Below are positions 26,848 through 35,561 of a DNA stretch of 64,000 nt, piece by piece. The notes below the pieces were generated by a model. The model was not told the DNA's origin and did not search any database. It was given only the letters and a program-made list of their open reading frames with translations. Each line of letters starts with the position of its first letter. Position 1 is the stretch's first letter. Source of the stretch: Tyzzerella sp963558545 (GTDB lineage Bacteria > Bacillota > Clostridia > Lachnospirales > CAG-274); assembly GCF_963558545.1 (NCBI RefSeq), contig NZ_CAUWHO010000009.1, positions 8,212 through 72,211 of the forward strand, given 5' to 3'. The position numbers and the translations under genes were made by a program.

Positions 26848-27915
26848 CTATTTTAAATCTTTTAAATATTCTGTATCTATTTTTGCCTCATCAAATGTTG
26901 CCATATTTTTAAAAATGTTTAAAGATAAATCCATTATAGAAAACATTATAGGGCAACCACTACCTTCGCCTAGCCTCATTTTTAAATCTAAATATGATGG
27001 CAATCCTATGTTCTCTTGTGCTAATACATATCCTTTTTCCATAGACTTATGGGACAAAAACATATACTCTTTTATATTTTCATTTAATTTTATAGCACAT
27101 AAAGCTGACACTATTGCTATAAATCCATCTACAACAACAGGTATCTTGTTATATGCACAACCTATATAAACACCTATCATCGCACCTATGTCAAACCCTC
27201 CAACTTTTTGTATAATGTCTATTACATCATTTGGGTTAGGTTTGTGTTTTTTTATCGCATTTTTTATTACATCTAACTTTTTATTATAGGCCTCTTTAGT
27301 AAGCCCTGCACCAACTCCTACAACCTTTTGTATTTCATCTTCTTTTAATCCTAATATAGATGCTAAAATAGCACTACTAGTAGTAGTATTACCTATACCC
27401 ATTTCTCCTGTACCTATTATTTTATATCCATTTTTTTTAGCATCGTTTACAAGCTCTATACCAATATTTATAGATTTTATAGCTTCTTCTTTTGTCATAG
27501 CTTCTTCTTTTGCAAAATTATTTGTGGATTTTCTTATTTTTTTATTTATAATGTTAGAATGATTTATATCATATTTTACACCAACATCACAAACTAAAAT
27601 ATCTGTGTTAAATTGCTTAGCTATAACGCCAACACCTGTTTTACCTTCTAAAATATTTATAGTTTGTATAGCTGTTACATCTTGTGGAGTAGATGCTATA
27701 CCCTCCTCAAATACACCATTATCGCTAGCCAAAACTATTATAGCCTTTTTATCAATATTTACATCTAAGGTATTATAAATACTGCAAAGTTTAGCTGGTA
27801 TTTCTTCAAGTTCTCCTAAGCTTCCCAAAGGCTTTGCCAAAAAATCTATATGTTCTTTTGCTTTATTATAAATATGCTTATTAGTTTTTGTTATATTTTT
27901 TAAATAATTTTCCAT
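26848..27915 (-). CDS. cobT: Nicotinate-nucleotide--dimethylbenzimidazole phosphoribosyltransferase
   Basis: CobT activates the lower ligand base as alpha-ribazole 5'-phosphate, using nicotinate mononucleotide as donor. The 355-residue protein has KPLGSLGELEEIPAKL near residue 28, VLASDNGVFEEGIASTPQDVT, GEMGIGNTTTSSAI, VGGFDIGAMIG and the catalytic Glu in RLGEGSGCP near 318. It is the first gene of the operon. The ribosome site TTAGGTG lies directly after the T run of the hairpin at 27926-27952, so that hairpin could both end transcription and affect access to the start. Confidence 0.95.
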   Translation of the reverse strand: MENYLKNITKTNKHIYNKAKEHIDFLAKPLGSLGELEEIPAKLCSIYNTLDVNIDKKAIIVLASDNGVFEEGIASTPQDVTAIQTINILEGKTGVGVIAKQFNTDILVCDVGVKYDINHSNIINKKIRKSTNNFAKEEAMTKEEAIKSINIGIELVNDAKKNGYKIIGTGEMGIGNTTTSSAILASILGLKEDEIQKVVGVGAGLTKEAYNKKLDVIKNAIKKHKPNPNDVIDIIQKVGGFDIGAMIGVYIGCAYNKIPVVVDGFIAIVSALCAIKLNENIKEYMFLSHKSMEKGYVLAQENIGLPSYLDLKMRLGEGSGCPIMFSIMDLSLNIFKNMATFDEAKIDTEYLKDLK

Positions 27916-27925
27916 TTTGACACCT

Positions 27926-27952
27926 AAAAAAGCCTTAGACTTAATCTAAGAC
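27926..27952 (-). terminator. Terminator-like hairpin in the cobT leader
   Basis: On the minus strand GTCTTAGA (27952-27945), a five-base loop and TCTAAGGC (27939-27932) are followed by T6. It lies between the cobalamin riboswitch and cobT and touches the cobT ribosome site, so it is the likely conditional terminator. A nine-base stretch beside it (27953-27961) is complementary to 28154-28162 next to the riboswitch. Confidence 0.65.
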
Positions 27953-28160
27953 TTATAACTTTCTATTTTATTATTCTAAAATTAATACAACACAGGTATG
28001 TAAATTTGCTTTAATCAAACAAACTATCTATTTTTATAGTAAATATTAAATATATCTGTATCTTTTTTTATATAAAGTATTAAAATACTGTTTATAAAAA
28101 TAAATTGCATTAATAAATAATATTAAACAAAAAAATGTTTAATATAAATAGATAAGTTAT

Positions 28161-28365
28161 AAACCTCAATGCCCTGTGAGTTTTAAAACTAAAGCTTGAA
28201 TAATTTTTGGCAGGTATTCCGACTAAGACATCAACATTTATTTAAGCCTTCCCAATATTTAATCAGTGGCATAATATAAATAAACTCCGTTCATTACGGC
28301 AGCAAGGACTGTTTAAGATTTACACTTAATTCCCTATTATCGTTAAAACGCACCATCAAGCCTAT
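28161..28365 (-). promoter_or_regulatory. Cobalamin (B12) riboswitch upstream of cobT
   Basis: The minus strand carries the conserved adenosylcobalamin aptamer parts in order: GATGGTGCG, ATAGGGAA, ACAGTCCTTGCTGCCGTAA, GCCACTG, TTGGGAAGGC, GATG, and the B12 box AGTCGGAATACCTGCC at 28224-28209. A final hairpin at 28184-28161 carries the loop CAGGGCAT, and GGCA in it could kiss TGCC in the CTGCCGTAA loop. High B12 would then turn the operon off. Between the aptamer and cobT (27953-28160) lie about 200 AT-rich bases with no gene; they include a weak all-A/T hairpin at 28119-28147. Confidence 0.93.
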
Positions 28366-28395
28366 CTTATATTAAATTATATTATCAGTTTTTTT

Positions 28396-28424
28396 ATTAT
28401 ACACATATTATTAAAAGTTGTCAA
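28396..28424 (-). promoter_or_regulatory. Perfect-consensus sigma-A promoter of the cobalamin operon
   Basis: The minus strand has TTGACA (28424-28419), 17 bases, TATAAT (28401-28396), placing transcription start some 25 bases before the riboswitch. Confidence 0.87.
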
Positions 28425-28444
28425 CTATTATAACATCACTTATA

Positions 28445-28482
28445 AAAAATAAAGATATAGTACCTACTATATCTTTATTTTT
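28445..28482 (-). terminator. Terminator of the VanW-family gene
   Basis: AAAGATATAGTA pairs with TACTATATCTTT across CC, extended by A/T tracts, about 20 bases after the VanW-protein stop. It separates that gene from the cobalamin promoter. Confidence 0.8.
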
Positions 28483-28503
28483 ATGTCTATTGCATTATTA
28501 AAT

Positions 28504-30087
28504 TTATTCTTCTATAATATCTTCCATTGTAGGACTTTCTACAACAATATCTTCTTTTATTATTTCTTCTGTTGTAACTTCTACGTTTTCTTCTTTTATT
28601 TGTGCTGTTGTAGTTTCTACCTTTTCATCTTTTATTATCTCTGATGTTGCTTCCTGCTTGCTAATTGTTTCTCCTTCTATTTTAGAGGCCTCTTTAACTT
28701 TTTTAGTGCCTACTAAAACTTCTTCTGCTCTAGGTTTATAATAGCTATTATTTACTAATACTTTTTCTTGTAACTTGCCATCTATATATATTAATTTATA
28801 TAGCTTATATTTATACCCTTTTAAAGGATTAACTTCAACTTTTTCTTCACCCTCTGGAAGCTCATTTGTTTCTTTTACAATTTTAGGGCCTTCTTCTACA
28901 ACATCTACCAATACATTTTCAAATTTTAGTTCTCTATTATCGTCTCTTTCATCATATCCATATACATTACAAACAACTTCATTATCTGTAACATAGCTTT
29001 CTATATATATAGGATAATTAGTAGAATTTTTAAATTTTAAATCTATATAATCTCCAGCTAATGTTGCATCAAATCCATAATCTAAATAGCCTACTTTTAA
29101 AGAATGGTTTTGCCTTTCTACTATATCAAGTTCTGAATATAAAATTGCATTATATAAAGTACTAGACACTTGGCAAACACCACCACCATATTCATCTATA
29201 AATTTACCATTTAATATTGTTGGAGCTGGTTTATATCCGTTTGCTTTTGTTGTACTTCCAAATTTATTGTTAGTAGAAAATACCTCTCCAGGATATAATA
29301 TAGTGCCATTTATCCTTTCAGATGCTACTTTCATATTAATAATACGGTTATTATCTTTACCGCCTTTATTACTGTATTTTGTAGAAAATGAACCTAATTT
29401 ATCCTGTATCTTGTTAAGGTCTTGCGCTTTATATTTAGGCTCTGTTTCTATAACAGTAATATCTACATTACTATCTCCTTCAGTAAGTAGCTGTTGGCTT
29501 AAATCTTTATATGTTTTTTCAAAATCAACTTCTAATCCATTATTGCCCTCTATAACAACAAATGTATCATTAGATTTCTTTAAAGTAGCATTTTTAGCAG
29601 CTATATTAATATCTTTAGATATTTCTTTAAGTTTTTCTTTTGATATATCTTCATTTAAATTTTTATTTATAACTACTTTCTCAACATTTTGTTGTAAATG
29701 CTTTATTTTTTTTAGCCTTTCTTTTTCTGAGCCTGTTCTACCAATATTATAGGCTTCTTCCAAAGCTTGCTCTGTGTTTAATGTAACCCCAAAGTCAGAC
29801 TTATTAAAGGTATAATTTTTATCTTTATATGACAATGTTATCTTTTCATCTAAAGTAATATCCTTTAATAAAATGTTAGCATCTTCTTTAGACATATTAG
29901 ACATATCTAAACCTTGTATAAATATATTATTATATATATTTGGATTATTTAACATTTTCTTATTTTCTGCTTGTGCTTTAATAAAAATAAATCCAGATAC
30001 TATAGTTGTAACTAATATTATAGCTAACAATATTATTACCACTAATAATATATTTTTAGTCTTTTTCTCTCCAACATTATTTAACAA
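28504..30087 (-). CDS. VanW-family envelope protein with peptidoglycan-binding-4 and G5-like domains
   Basis: A 527-residue single-pass membrane protein facing outward. One membrane helix (about residues 12-36) follows a short basic tail. Residues about 60-240 resemble the YoaR-type putative peptidoglycan-binding domain. The VanW domain covers about 255-390, with NGTILYPGEVFSTNN, YGGGVCQVSSTLYNA and RQNHSLKVGYLDYGFDA. A G5-like domain follows near 400-465, then a Thr/Glu-rich acidic tail with repeats such as TTEEIIKED. The start is placed at TTG 30087 because GGAGG lies eight bases before it; an ATG nine codons upstream has no such site. The family is wall-linked and its enzymatic role is unproven; vancomycin resistance should not be inferred. 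Confidence 0.86.
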   Translation of the reverse strand: MLNNVGEKKTKNILLVVIILLAIILVTTIVSGFIFIKAQAENKKMLNNPNIYNNIFIQGLDMSNMSKEDANILLKDITLDEKITLSYKDKNYTFNKSDFGVTLNTEQALEEAYNIGRTGSEKERLKKIKHLQQNVEKVVINKNLNEDISKEKLKEISKDINIAAKNATLKKSNDTFVVIEGNNGLEVDFEKTYKDLSQQLLTEGDSNVDITVIETEPKYKAQDLNKIQDKLGSFSTKYSNKGGKDNNRIINMKVASERINGTILYPGEVFSTNNKFGSTTKANGYKPAPTILNGKFIDEYGGGVCQVSSTLYNAILYSELDIVERQNHSLKVGYLDYGFDATLAGDYIDLKFKNSTNYPIYIESYVTDNEVVCNVYGYDERDDNRELKFENVLVDVVEEGPKIVKETNELPEGEEKVEVNPLKGYKYKLYKLIYIDGKLQEKVLVNNSYYKPRAEEVLVGTKKVKEASKIEGETISKQEATSEIIKDEKVETTTAQIKEENVEVTTEEIIKEDIVVESPTMEDIIEE

Positions 30088-30197
30088 TATCTTTACCTCC
30101 AAACACAATTTCATTTTAAAATTATGGAAGAGTTAGATGTGTATAAAGTAAATCTAAACTTTATTAATTAAATAAAACATTAATATAAACTATAAAA

Positions 30198-31274
30198 TTA
30201 ACTTAAAATTATAGTGGAATTTGTTGTTGTTAAAGATAAATCTAAATTTTTAAACAAATGGTTTACATACTCTGTTTTTGCTACAACTCTATAATCACTT
30301 TTTTCAGTATAAATAAGGTTATTTTTTAATATATTTACTCTTCCAAGAGAAGTTGTTGCATCTATGCTATAATTAACATTGTCCGTATTTATCTCAACAT
30401 TTATAGGATTATTTTGTGTTTCTATTTTCCAATTATAATCGTCAAATAAGTTTAAATAGTCATTTATAACATCTATCTCGCCATTAAGCACATCAATAGA
30501 CACATTTTTTATATCTATATTATTTAATTTTACATAATTATTTATATTACATACTTTTAGGCTATTAGCTTTTATATTTCTAATAATTAATTTTCCATTA
30601 ACATTGTTTATGTTTATATTTTCTCCTTCACAGTTTTCTATTATACCATTGCTATTTGTGGTATCGCATACTACATTTTTAAAATTTATGGCATCTAAAG
30701 AGAAATTAGAGTTTATATTAGATATTAATATGCTATCAAAATGCTTTTTAGGAACTAAAATTTCTATTGACACTTTTTCAAATTTATCTTCCATAAATGT
30801 AAAAATATATTTTTGGTTATCTGTAGTATAAAAATCTACTGTACTATTTATATCTTTTGGTATATATATAGCTTTTAAAGTTAATTTATTTCCATTATAC
30901 CCTTTTAAAACCATTTCTCCATTTAAAGATTTTAAATCTAAAGTATTGTTAATGTTATTTAATGTAAAATTAAATTCTTTGCAAATACTATTTTTAGATG
31001 TAATATTTGCATTTTGAAAAATATTTTTTATTTCTTTTTCTAAGTCATTATATATCTTTGAAGTCTTTTTAGCTAATATTTGTGTTGTGCTTGTTATTTT
31101 ATTAATAATTTTATTAAAATCTATTGATTGTCCATTATTGTTATCATTATAATTATTATTATGTGCATAAGTATTTGATGAATTTTCTATTGCAGATAAT
31201 AGTTTACTTGCTTCATCTGCTGTTATTTCACCATTTTCTAACATCTTCAATATTTTTATTCTTTCATTACTCAT
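30198..31274 (-). CDS. SHOCT-like N-terminus with DUF4097-type beta-repeat domain
   Basis: Residues 1-30 (RIKILKMLENGEITADEASKLLSAIE) are the short helical SHOCT/YvlB-type module found at protein ends. A polar Asn-rich linker follows, and from about residue 95 to 358 the chain is a repetitive beta-rich region of the DUF4097 (adhesin-like) kind, with many ladder-like segments such as NINNVNGKLIIRNIKANSL. There is no signal peptide or membrane helix. Relatives sit beside membrane-stress regulators, but no such gene is here, so the function is unknown. The start ATG 31274 has AAGGAG upstream. Confidence 0.75.
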   Translation of the reverse strand: MSNERIKILKMLENGEITADEASKLLSAIENSSNTYAHNNNYNDNNNGQSIDFNKIINKITSTTQILAKKTSKIYNDLEKEIKNIFQNANITSKNSICKEFNFTLNNINNTLDLKSLNGEMVLKGYNGNKLTLKAIYIPKDINSTVDFYTTDNQKYIFTFMEDKFEKVSIEILVPKKHFDSILISNINSNFSLDAINFKNVVCDTTNSNGIIENCEGENININNVNGKLIIRNIKANSLKVCNINNYVKLNNIDIKNVSIDVLNGEIDVINDYLNLFDDYNWKIETQNNPINVEINTDNVNYSIDATTSLGRVNILKNNLIYTEKSDYRVVAKTEYVNHLFKNLDLSLTTTNSTIILS

Positions 31275-31346
31275 AAAATCACTCCTTAAAAATAATTATT
31301 AAATAATCATACGAAAAATTTTTTATTAAGTTTAGTGACCTTATAT

Positions 31347-33344
31347 TTATTTTACTATCTCATCAGAATATATTGTCCATTTGTTTTCATTATAGTTAGC
31401 CTTTATTTTATGAAGTGTATAAACTACTTTAACATTATCTCCATCTTTTATTTGTATAGATTCTTGTACTATAGCTTCTAAATATTCATCACCCAAATTT
31501 TTAGATATTATATCTATGGTACTATTTATTTTTTTATTTGGTAATGACATATAGTATTGTTTTAAGCTATCGTTATCTAATACATCACTTGAAAAGCCTT
31601 TTATAGCATTTATAGAATTTCTATTTTGTACTCTAGATTTAAATGCTTCTAAAATTTGTTCTTCCATAATTTGATGAGAAATAGTTTCTCTTTGCATACC
31701 TCTGTTTAAATTTAAAGGTACGCTTAGTTTATCTTCTTTTAAAAGTGCAGATTTTATATTTATGTACATATTATTAGGAGAAACAGTATTTAATATACTC
31801 ATTTGTTTATTGTCTAGCTCAAATATAATATCCGTACCATATCTAGCAGATTTTACTTCCGTAGGAGCTATAATAACTTCCATTCCACTAGAACTTATAG
31901 CAGATATTTCTACATCTAATGATGTTTCTACATTATTAAAATCATTAGGCCTATTTTCTGTACTAATTGTTGTATCTTTCGTATGAAGAACTAATACATA
32001 CTTATTATCAAATTTAGGCATACCCTCTATAAATAGTTTATACTTATCAAAATTATATGATATATTTCCATCTTTTAAATCATTTAAAGATACTTTTTTA
32101 TTTAAATCATATTTTTTATATATATTATCAAATTCTAAAACAATGCTACCTTTTTTATTTTTAATGTTAGCAAAGTCCATTCTACCTATCACTTTATTAT
32201 CAATATTAACTGAAATAGGCTTATTTCCTAGTGGATTTATATAAGTATCATTTTCTTTAAGCTTTACATAATCTGTTTCATTTACACCACCTTGATATAT
32301 TTTATGGTTTATATCTCCCGTTGGCTCTATTGTATAATCTACCCTAGATGATTTATCTCCAAACTGTGCATAATTAATATCTATATTATACCCACTAAAG
32401 TTATTTTTAGCTTTACTATTTATGTATATTATTTTTTCTTCTTCCAAGTTAGCATTAAAATTTAAATTAAATTCAGCTTTCTCTCCTGTAGATATACTTT
32501 CAAATGTTAATTTTAAATCTTTATTATTTCCTATTATAGTATCAAATCTTAATATGCTATTTTCTTCGTTTTCAGCATCTTTTGTAAAATTTAAATCCAT
32601 AGGATATAAATTTTTATCAGAATCTATAAGAGTTATATTATATTTCATAGGTTCTATTTTATTTTTAAAATAAAACGTAGTATCTAACTGATTTATGTAT
32701 ACTTTTTCTAAAATTATTGTTTCATTATCTATTTCTTGTGCCATATCAAAATATACTGTGTTTTTATCTTCTGGAGTATATTTTGATACTAATGTATCCT
32801 TTTCAATTTCTTTTTGAATAGCAATATTATTAGCCCTTTTTATAGCTACAACAAAAAATATAATAGTAATTACTATAAGCACACTTAAAAATATTATACT
32901 TAATAATATTATTATACCTTGCTTATCTACATCTTTTTTAGGTTTTTTTATTTTTTTATTTTCTTCAGATGTATCACTAATTACTAATTTTTCTTCATCT
33001 GTATTTTCATATTCTTCAGGCTCATTATTTTCTTCATATTCTTTATTTATATTATTTAATGTTTCTTCAGTAGGGATACCCTCATTTTCATCATAAACAT
33101 ATACATCATTTATAACGTCCGTTTCTATATCATCTAAATCTATGTCATCATCTTGTTTCATTAATATGTCTAATTCTTCTTGTGATAACCCCTCAAAAGT
33201 GTCTGTATTATTTTCAACATTAATTAAGTCTTCCTCAGGAGAATTTAGTAAACTTATTAAATCCTCTAGTTCTTCATCTGATGCTTTATTACTATTTTCT
33301 TCATCTGTTATTCCCAATTTTTTTCCTAATTCTTCAATATCCAT
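31347..33344 (-). CDS. Acidic single-pass membrane protein of unknown function
   Basis: I do not recognise the family. The 665-residue protein has a very acidic cytosolic region (residues 1-145, many Glu/Asp/Asn), a Lys-rich stop (KKIKKPKKD), one membrane helix near 146-170 (IIILLSIIFLSVLIVITIIFFVV) shown here only in part by its core, and about 490 residues outside that look beta-rich. The N-terminal tail holds two short amphipathic acidic repeats, EELEDLISLLNSPEEDL and GLSQEELDILMKQDD; the second resembles the LSQEEIDALL motif at the start of flagellar FliM/FliN proteins, which may be chance. The start ATG 33344 has CGGAGGT upstream. It lies 19 bases after the 37-residue membrane peptide gene. 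Confidence 0.72.
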   Translation of the reverse strand: MDIEELGKKLGITDEENSNKASDEELEDLISLLNSPEEDLINVENNTDTFEGLSQEELDILMKQDDDIDLDDIETDVINDVYVYDENEGIPTEETLNNINKEYEENNEPEEYENTDEEKLVISDTSEENKKIKKPKKDVDKQGIIILLSIIFLSVLIVITIIFFVVAIKRANNIAIQKEIEKDTLVSKYTPEDKNTVYFDMAQEIDNETIILEKVYINQLDTTFYFKNKIEPMKYNITLIDSDKNLYPMDLNFTKDAENEENSILRFDTIIGNNKDLKLTFESISTGEKAEFNLNFNANLEEEKIIYINSKAKNNFSGYNIDINYAQFGDKSSRVDYTIEPTGDINHKIYQGGVNETDYVKLKENDTYINPLGNKPISVNIDNKVIGRMDFANIKNKKGSIVLEFDNIYKKYDLNKKVSLNDLKDGNISYNFDKYKLFIEGMPKFDNKYVLVLHTKDTTISTENRPNDFNNVETSLDVEISAISSSGMEVIIAPTEVKSARYGTDIIFELDNKQMSILNTVSPNNMYINIKSALLKEDKLSVPLNLNRGMQRETISHQIMEEQILEAFKSRVQNRNSINAIKGFSSDVLDNDSLKQYYMSLPNKKINSTIDIISKNLGDEYLEAIVQESIQIKDGDNVKVVYTLHKIKANYNENKWTIYSDEIVK

Positions 33345-33363
33345 CTTTTTACCTCCGAAAAAT

Positions 33364-33477
33364 TTAAGATAGCAATCCTAAAAATGGTATAGCTAAACTA
33401 ATTAACATAGAAATTATTAACATAATAGACACAATTTGAACAATTAATCTTTTTTGTTCTTGTTTATTTCTTTTCAT
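33364..33477 (-). CDS. 37-residue membrane peptide
   Basis: ATG 33477 to TAA 33364 encodes 37 residues: a basic head (MKRNKQEQKR) and one hydrophobic helix (LIVQIVSIMLIISMLISL) ending IPFLGLLS. The ribosome site AGAGGTGA lies six bases before the ATG. It fits exactly between the helicase gene (stop four bases before) and the acidic membrane protein gene, which argues that it is a real gene. It could be a small partner of the acidic membrane protein; the function is unknown. Confidence 0.72.
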   Translation of the reverse strand: MKRNKQEQKRLIVQIVSIMLIISMLISLAIPFLGLLS

Positions 33478-33481
33478 ATTG

Positions 33482-35338
33482 TCACCTCTTAGTATTTATT
33501 AAGTTTTCTAAAAATCTACTAGGAACGGCTTTTACTTCATATTTAGTATCTAATACTGATATATATAATAAAGCCTTTGCCCTTGTAAGAGCTACATAAA
33601 ATAGCCTTCGTTCTTCTTCTATTTCCGCACTACTTTTACTTTTTTCGTGAGGTATAATTCCATCAATGCAACCTATAACAAAAACAACATCAAATTCTAA
33701 CCCTTTTGCACTATGCATAGTTGTTAAAACAACACCACTTTGATTATTAATATCTTTATGTTTTTTTATTGCTTCTTGGTTCATATTTTCTATATGGCTC
33801 AAATAATCTTCTATTTTATCGTATCCTTTAGAAGAATCTAAAACCTCATTTAAAATTTCTGTTAGCCCTTTAAGTCCTATATTTTTAAAGTTTGCATACT
33901 CCTCTAAGTAATTTTCATATCCAACAGTTTTTATTATATATTTTATAGCATCATATGGGCATTTATTTTTTATTTGTCCTAAATGAAATAGAAGTTCATT
34001 TATACTTTCTGTCTGCCAAGATTTTAAATCTACCTTGCAGTATAAATATTCCAAAATGGAAGTTTCATTTTTACATTTTTCAAAAGCATTTTGCAACATA
34101 TCTTTATTTAAAAACCTTTTTGGCTTATTAGAAATCTTTAAAAATGCTTCATTGTTAAGTTTATTAATTGCTAAGTTTAAATAGCAAATTATATCTTTAG
34201 CTATAAAATGGTCGTATAAGCTTGTTATTTTATCTTTTAATTGATATTCTATGTTATATTCTCTAAGCTTTTCTACTATTGCTCTTGCTTGTAAGTTTGT
34301 TCTATATATTATAGCTATTTCTTCTAAAGGGTATTTTTTCTTTAATGTTTGTATTTTTTTTACTATTTTTTTAGCTTCTTCATAAGCATCATAAGCTCTT
34401 ATTAATATTGGTGATTTATCTTCTTTACCTGTACCAACAATATTTTTTTCATACCTATTGCTATTTTCTGTAATAACTTTGTTGCACAAGTTTATTATTT
34501 GTTTAGTAGAACGATAGTTAGTATTTAATATTACTTTTTTTGTATTGTCAAAATCTTTTGGAAATTTAAGTAAAAATTCTGGCCTAGAACCTCTAAAACC
34601 ATATATACTTTGGTCATCGTCACCTACAACAAATATATTTTTATATTTTGATGCCAATATTTTTACACATTCATATTGTACCCTATTAATATCTTGAAAC
34701 TCGTCTATTAATATGTACTTATATTTATCTGTCCAAAAATTTTTTATATTATCCTCTTTTTTTATTAAATTATAACATTGTATAAGCATATCATCAAAAT
34801 CTATCTTTTTTTTATTATTTTTTAATAATTCATATTCCTTATATATTATATTAAAATCATTTGAGCTTAAATGTTTAGAATTAAAAAAAATAGGGTTTAT
34901 TAATTCGTTTTTTAATAAAGATATTTCTGATATAATAGCTTGTACAAATTCTTCCATATTATCAGATGATATATTATTATTAACTATTATACTTTTTATA
35001 ATATTTATTTTTTCGTTATCATCTAAAATATTAGATAACTCATATTTATAATACGCTCTAATAATTCTAAAAAAATAAGAATGAAAAGTAGCAAAAGATA
35101 CGTTGTAACAACCATTACATATTTTGTTAAACCTTCCTTTCATTTCTTCAGATGCAGCTTTTGTAAATGTAATTACTAAAATTTCATTAGGCCTAACATT
35201 ATATCTTTCTATTAAATTTTTAACTCTGTAAGTTATTACTGTTGTCTTTCCACTACCTGGCCCCGATAAAACAATCATTGGCCCATTATTGTGTAAAATA
35301 GCCTTTTGCTGATTTTTGTTTAAGCTTATGCTTTCCAT
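33482..35338 (-). CDS. UvrD/PcrA/Rep-family ATP-dependent DNA helicase
   Basis: This superfamily 1A helicase unwinds DNA 3' to 5' in repair or replication restart. Visible motifs are the Q motif NKNQQKAIL, Walker A SGPGSGKTT (24-32), Ia ITFTKAASEEMKGRF, DEFQDINRVQ (II), VVGDDDQSIYGFRGS (III), NYRST, IIYRTNLQARAI, LTTMHSAKGLEFDVVFVIG (V) and EERRLFYVALTRAK (VI). At 618 residues it is about 100 shorter than PcrA, lacking most of the C-terminal RNA-polymerase-binding tail. The start ATG 35338 has AGGTGAT upstream. It leads the operon with the membrane peptide. A role distinct from PcrA is possible, and pcrA itself may be elsewhere. Confidence 0.9.
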   Translation of the reverse strand: MESISLNKNQQKAILHNNGPMIVLSGPGSGKTTVITYRVKNLIERYNVRPNEILVITFTKAASEEMKGRFNKICNGCYNVSFATFHSYFFRIIRAYYKYELSNILDDNEKINIIKSIIVNNNISSDNMEEFVQAIISEISLLKNELINPIFFNSKHLSSNDFNIIYKEYELLKNNKKKIDFDDMLIQCYNLIKKEDNIKNFWTDKYKYILIDEFQDINRVQYECVKILASKYKNIFVVGDDDQSIYGFRGSRPEFLLKFPKDFDNTKKVILNTNYRSTKQIINLCNKVITENSNRYEKNIVGTGKEDKSPILIRAYDAYEEAKKIVKKIQTLKKKYPLEEIAIIYRTNLQARAIVEKLREYNIEYQLKDKITSLYDHFIAKDIICYLNLAINKLNNEAFLKISNKPKRFLNKDMLQNAFEKCKNETSILEYLYCKVDLKSWQTESINELLFHLGQIKNKCPYDAIKYIIKTVGYENYLEEYANFKNIGLKGLTEILNEVLDSSKGYDKIEDYLSHIENMNQEAIKKHKDINNQSGVVLTTMHSAKGLEFDVVFVIGCIDGIIPHEKSKSSAEIEEERRLFYVALTRAKALLYISVLDTKYEVKAVPSRFLENLINTKR

Positions 35339-35357
35339 TTATATCACCTATATATTT

Positions 35358-35433
35358 ATTAATTAATTATACATTATAACCTAATAATATATTCTATTAA
35401 TTAATTATATATTATAACTTAATAATATATAAT
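35358..35433. repeat. Two imperfect 38-bp tandem repeats upstream of the helicase gene
   Basis: ATTAATTAATTATACATTATAACCTAATA and a near copy begin 38 bases apart. Each copy read on the minus strand carries a TATAAT-like box, so the duplication may double the helicase promoter. The rest of 35339-35561 is A/T-rich and holds only the plus-strand promoter candidate. Confidence 0.7.
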
Positions 35434-35499
35434 CTTCAAGTAATATTTAATACATTATTATTATAATATTTATTTTTTATTAAATTTTAAAACATTATA

Positions 35500-35528
35500 T
35501 TACAATAATCTTTTTTTTATGATATAAT
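35500..35528 (+). promoter_or_regulatory. Candidate promoter of the prepilin peptidase gene
   Basis: TTACAA (35500-35505), 17 bases, TATAAT (35523-35528), about 33 bases before the ATG at 35562. Confidence 0.5.
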
Positions 35529-35561
35529 ATTATTTAAAATAATGTTTAATAGGTGCTTTTT

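Noticed and set aside
28119..28147. All-A/T hairpin AATATTAAAC/GTTTAATAT as the riboswitch terminator
   Set aside because: The stem has almost no GC pairs and the T run lies in the loop; the hairpin at 27926-27952 is a better terminator.
29267..29752. Plus-strand reading frame of 161 codons inside the VanW gene
   Set aside because: It is the complement of the peptidoglycan-binding region, with no start signals.
28504..30087. VanW domain as evidence of vancomycin resistance
   Set aside because: No vanHAX or vanRS genes are present and the domain is common in susceptible Gram-positives.
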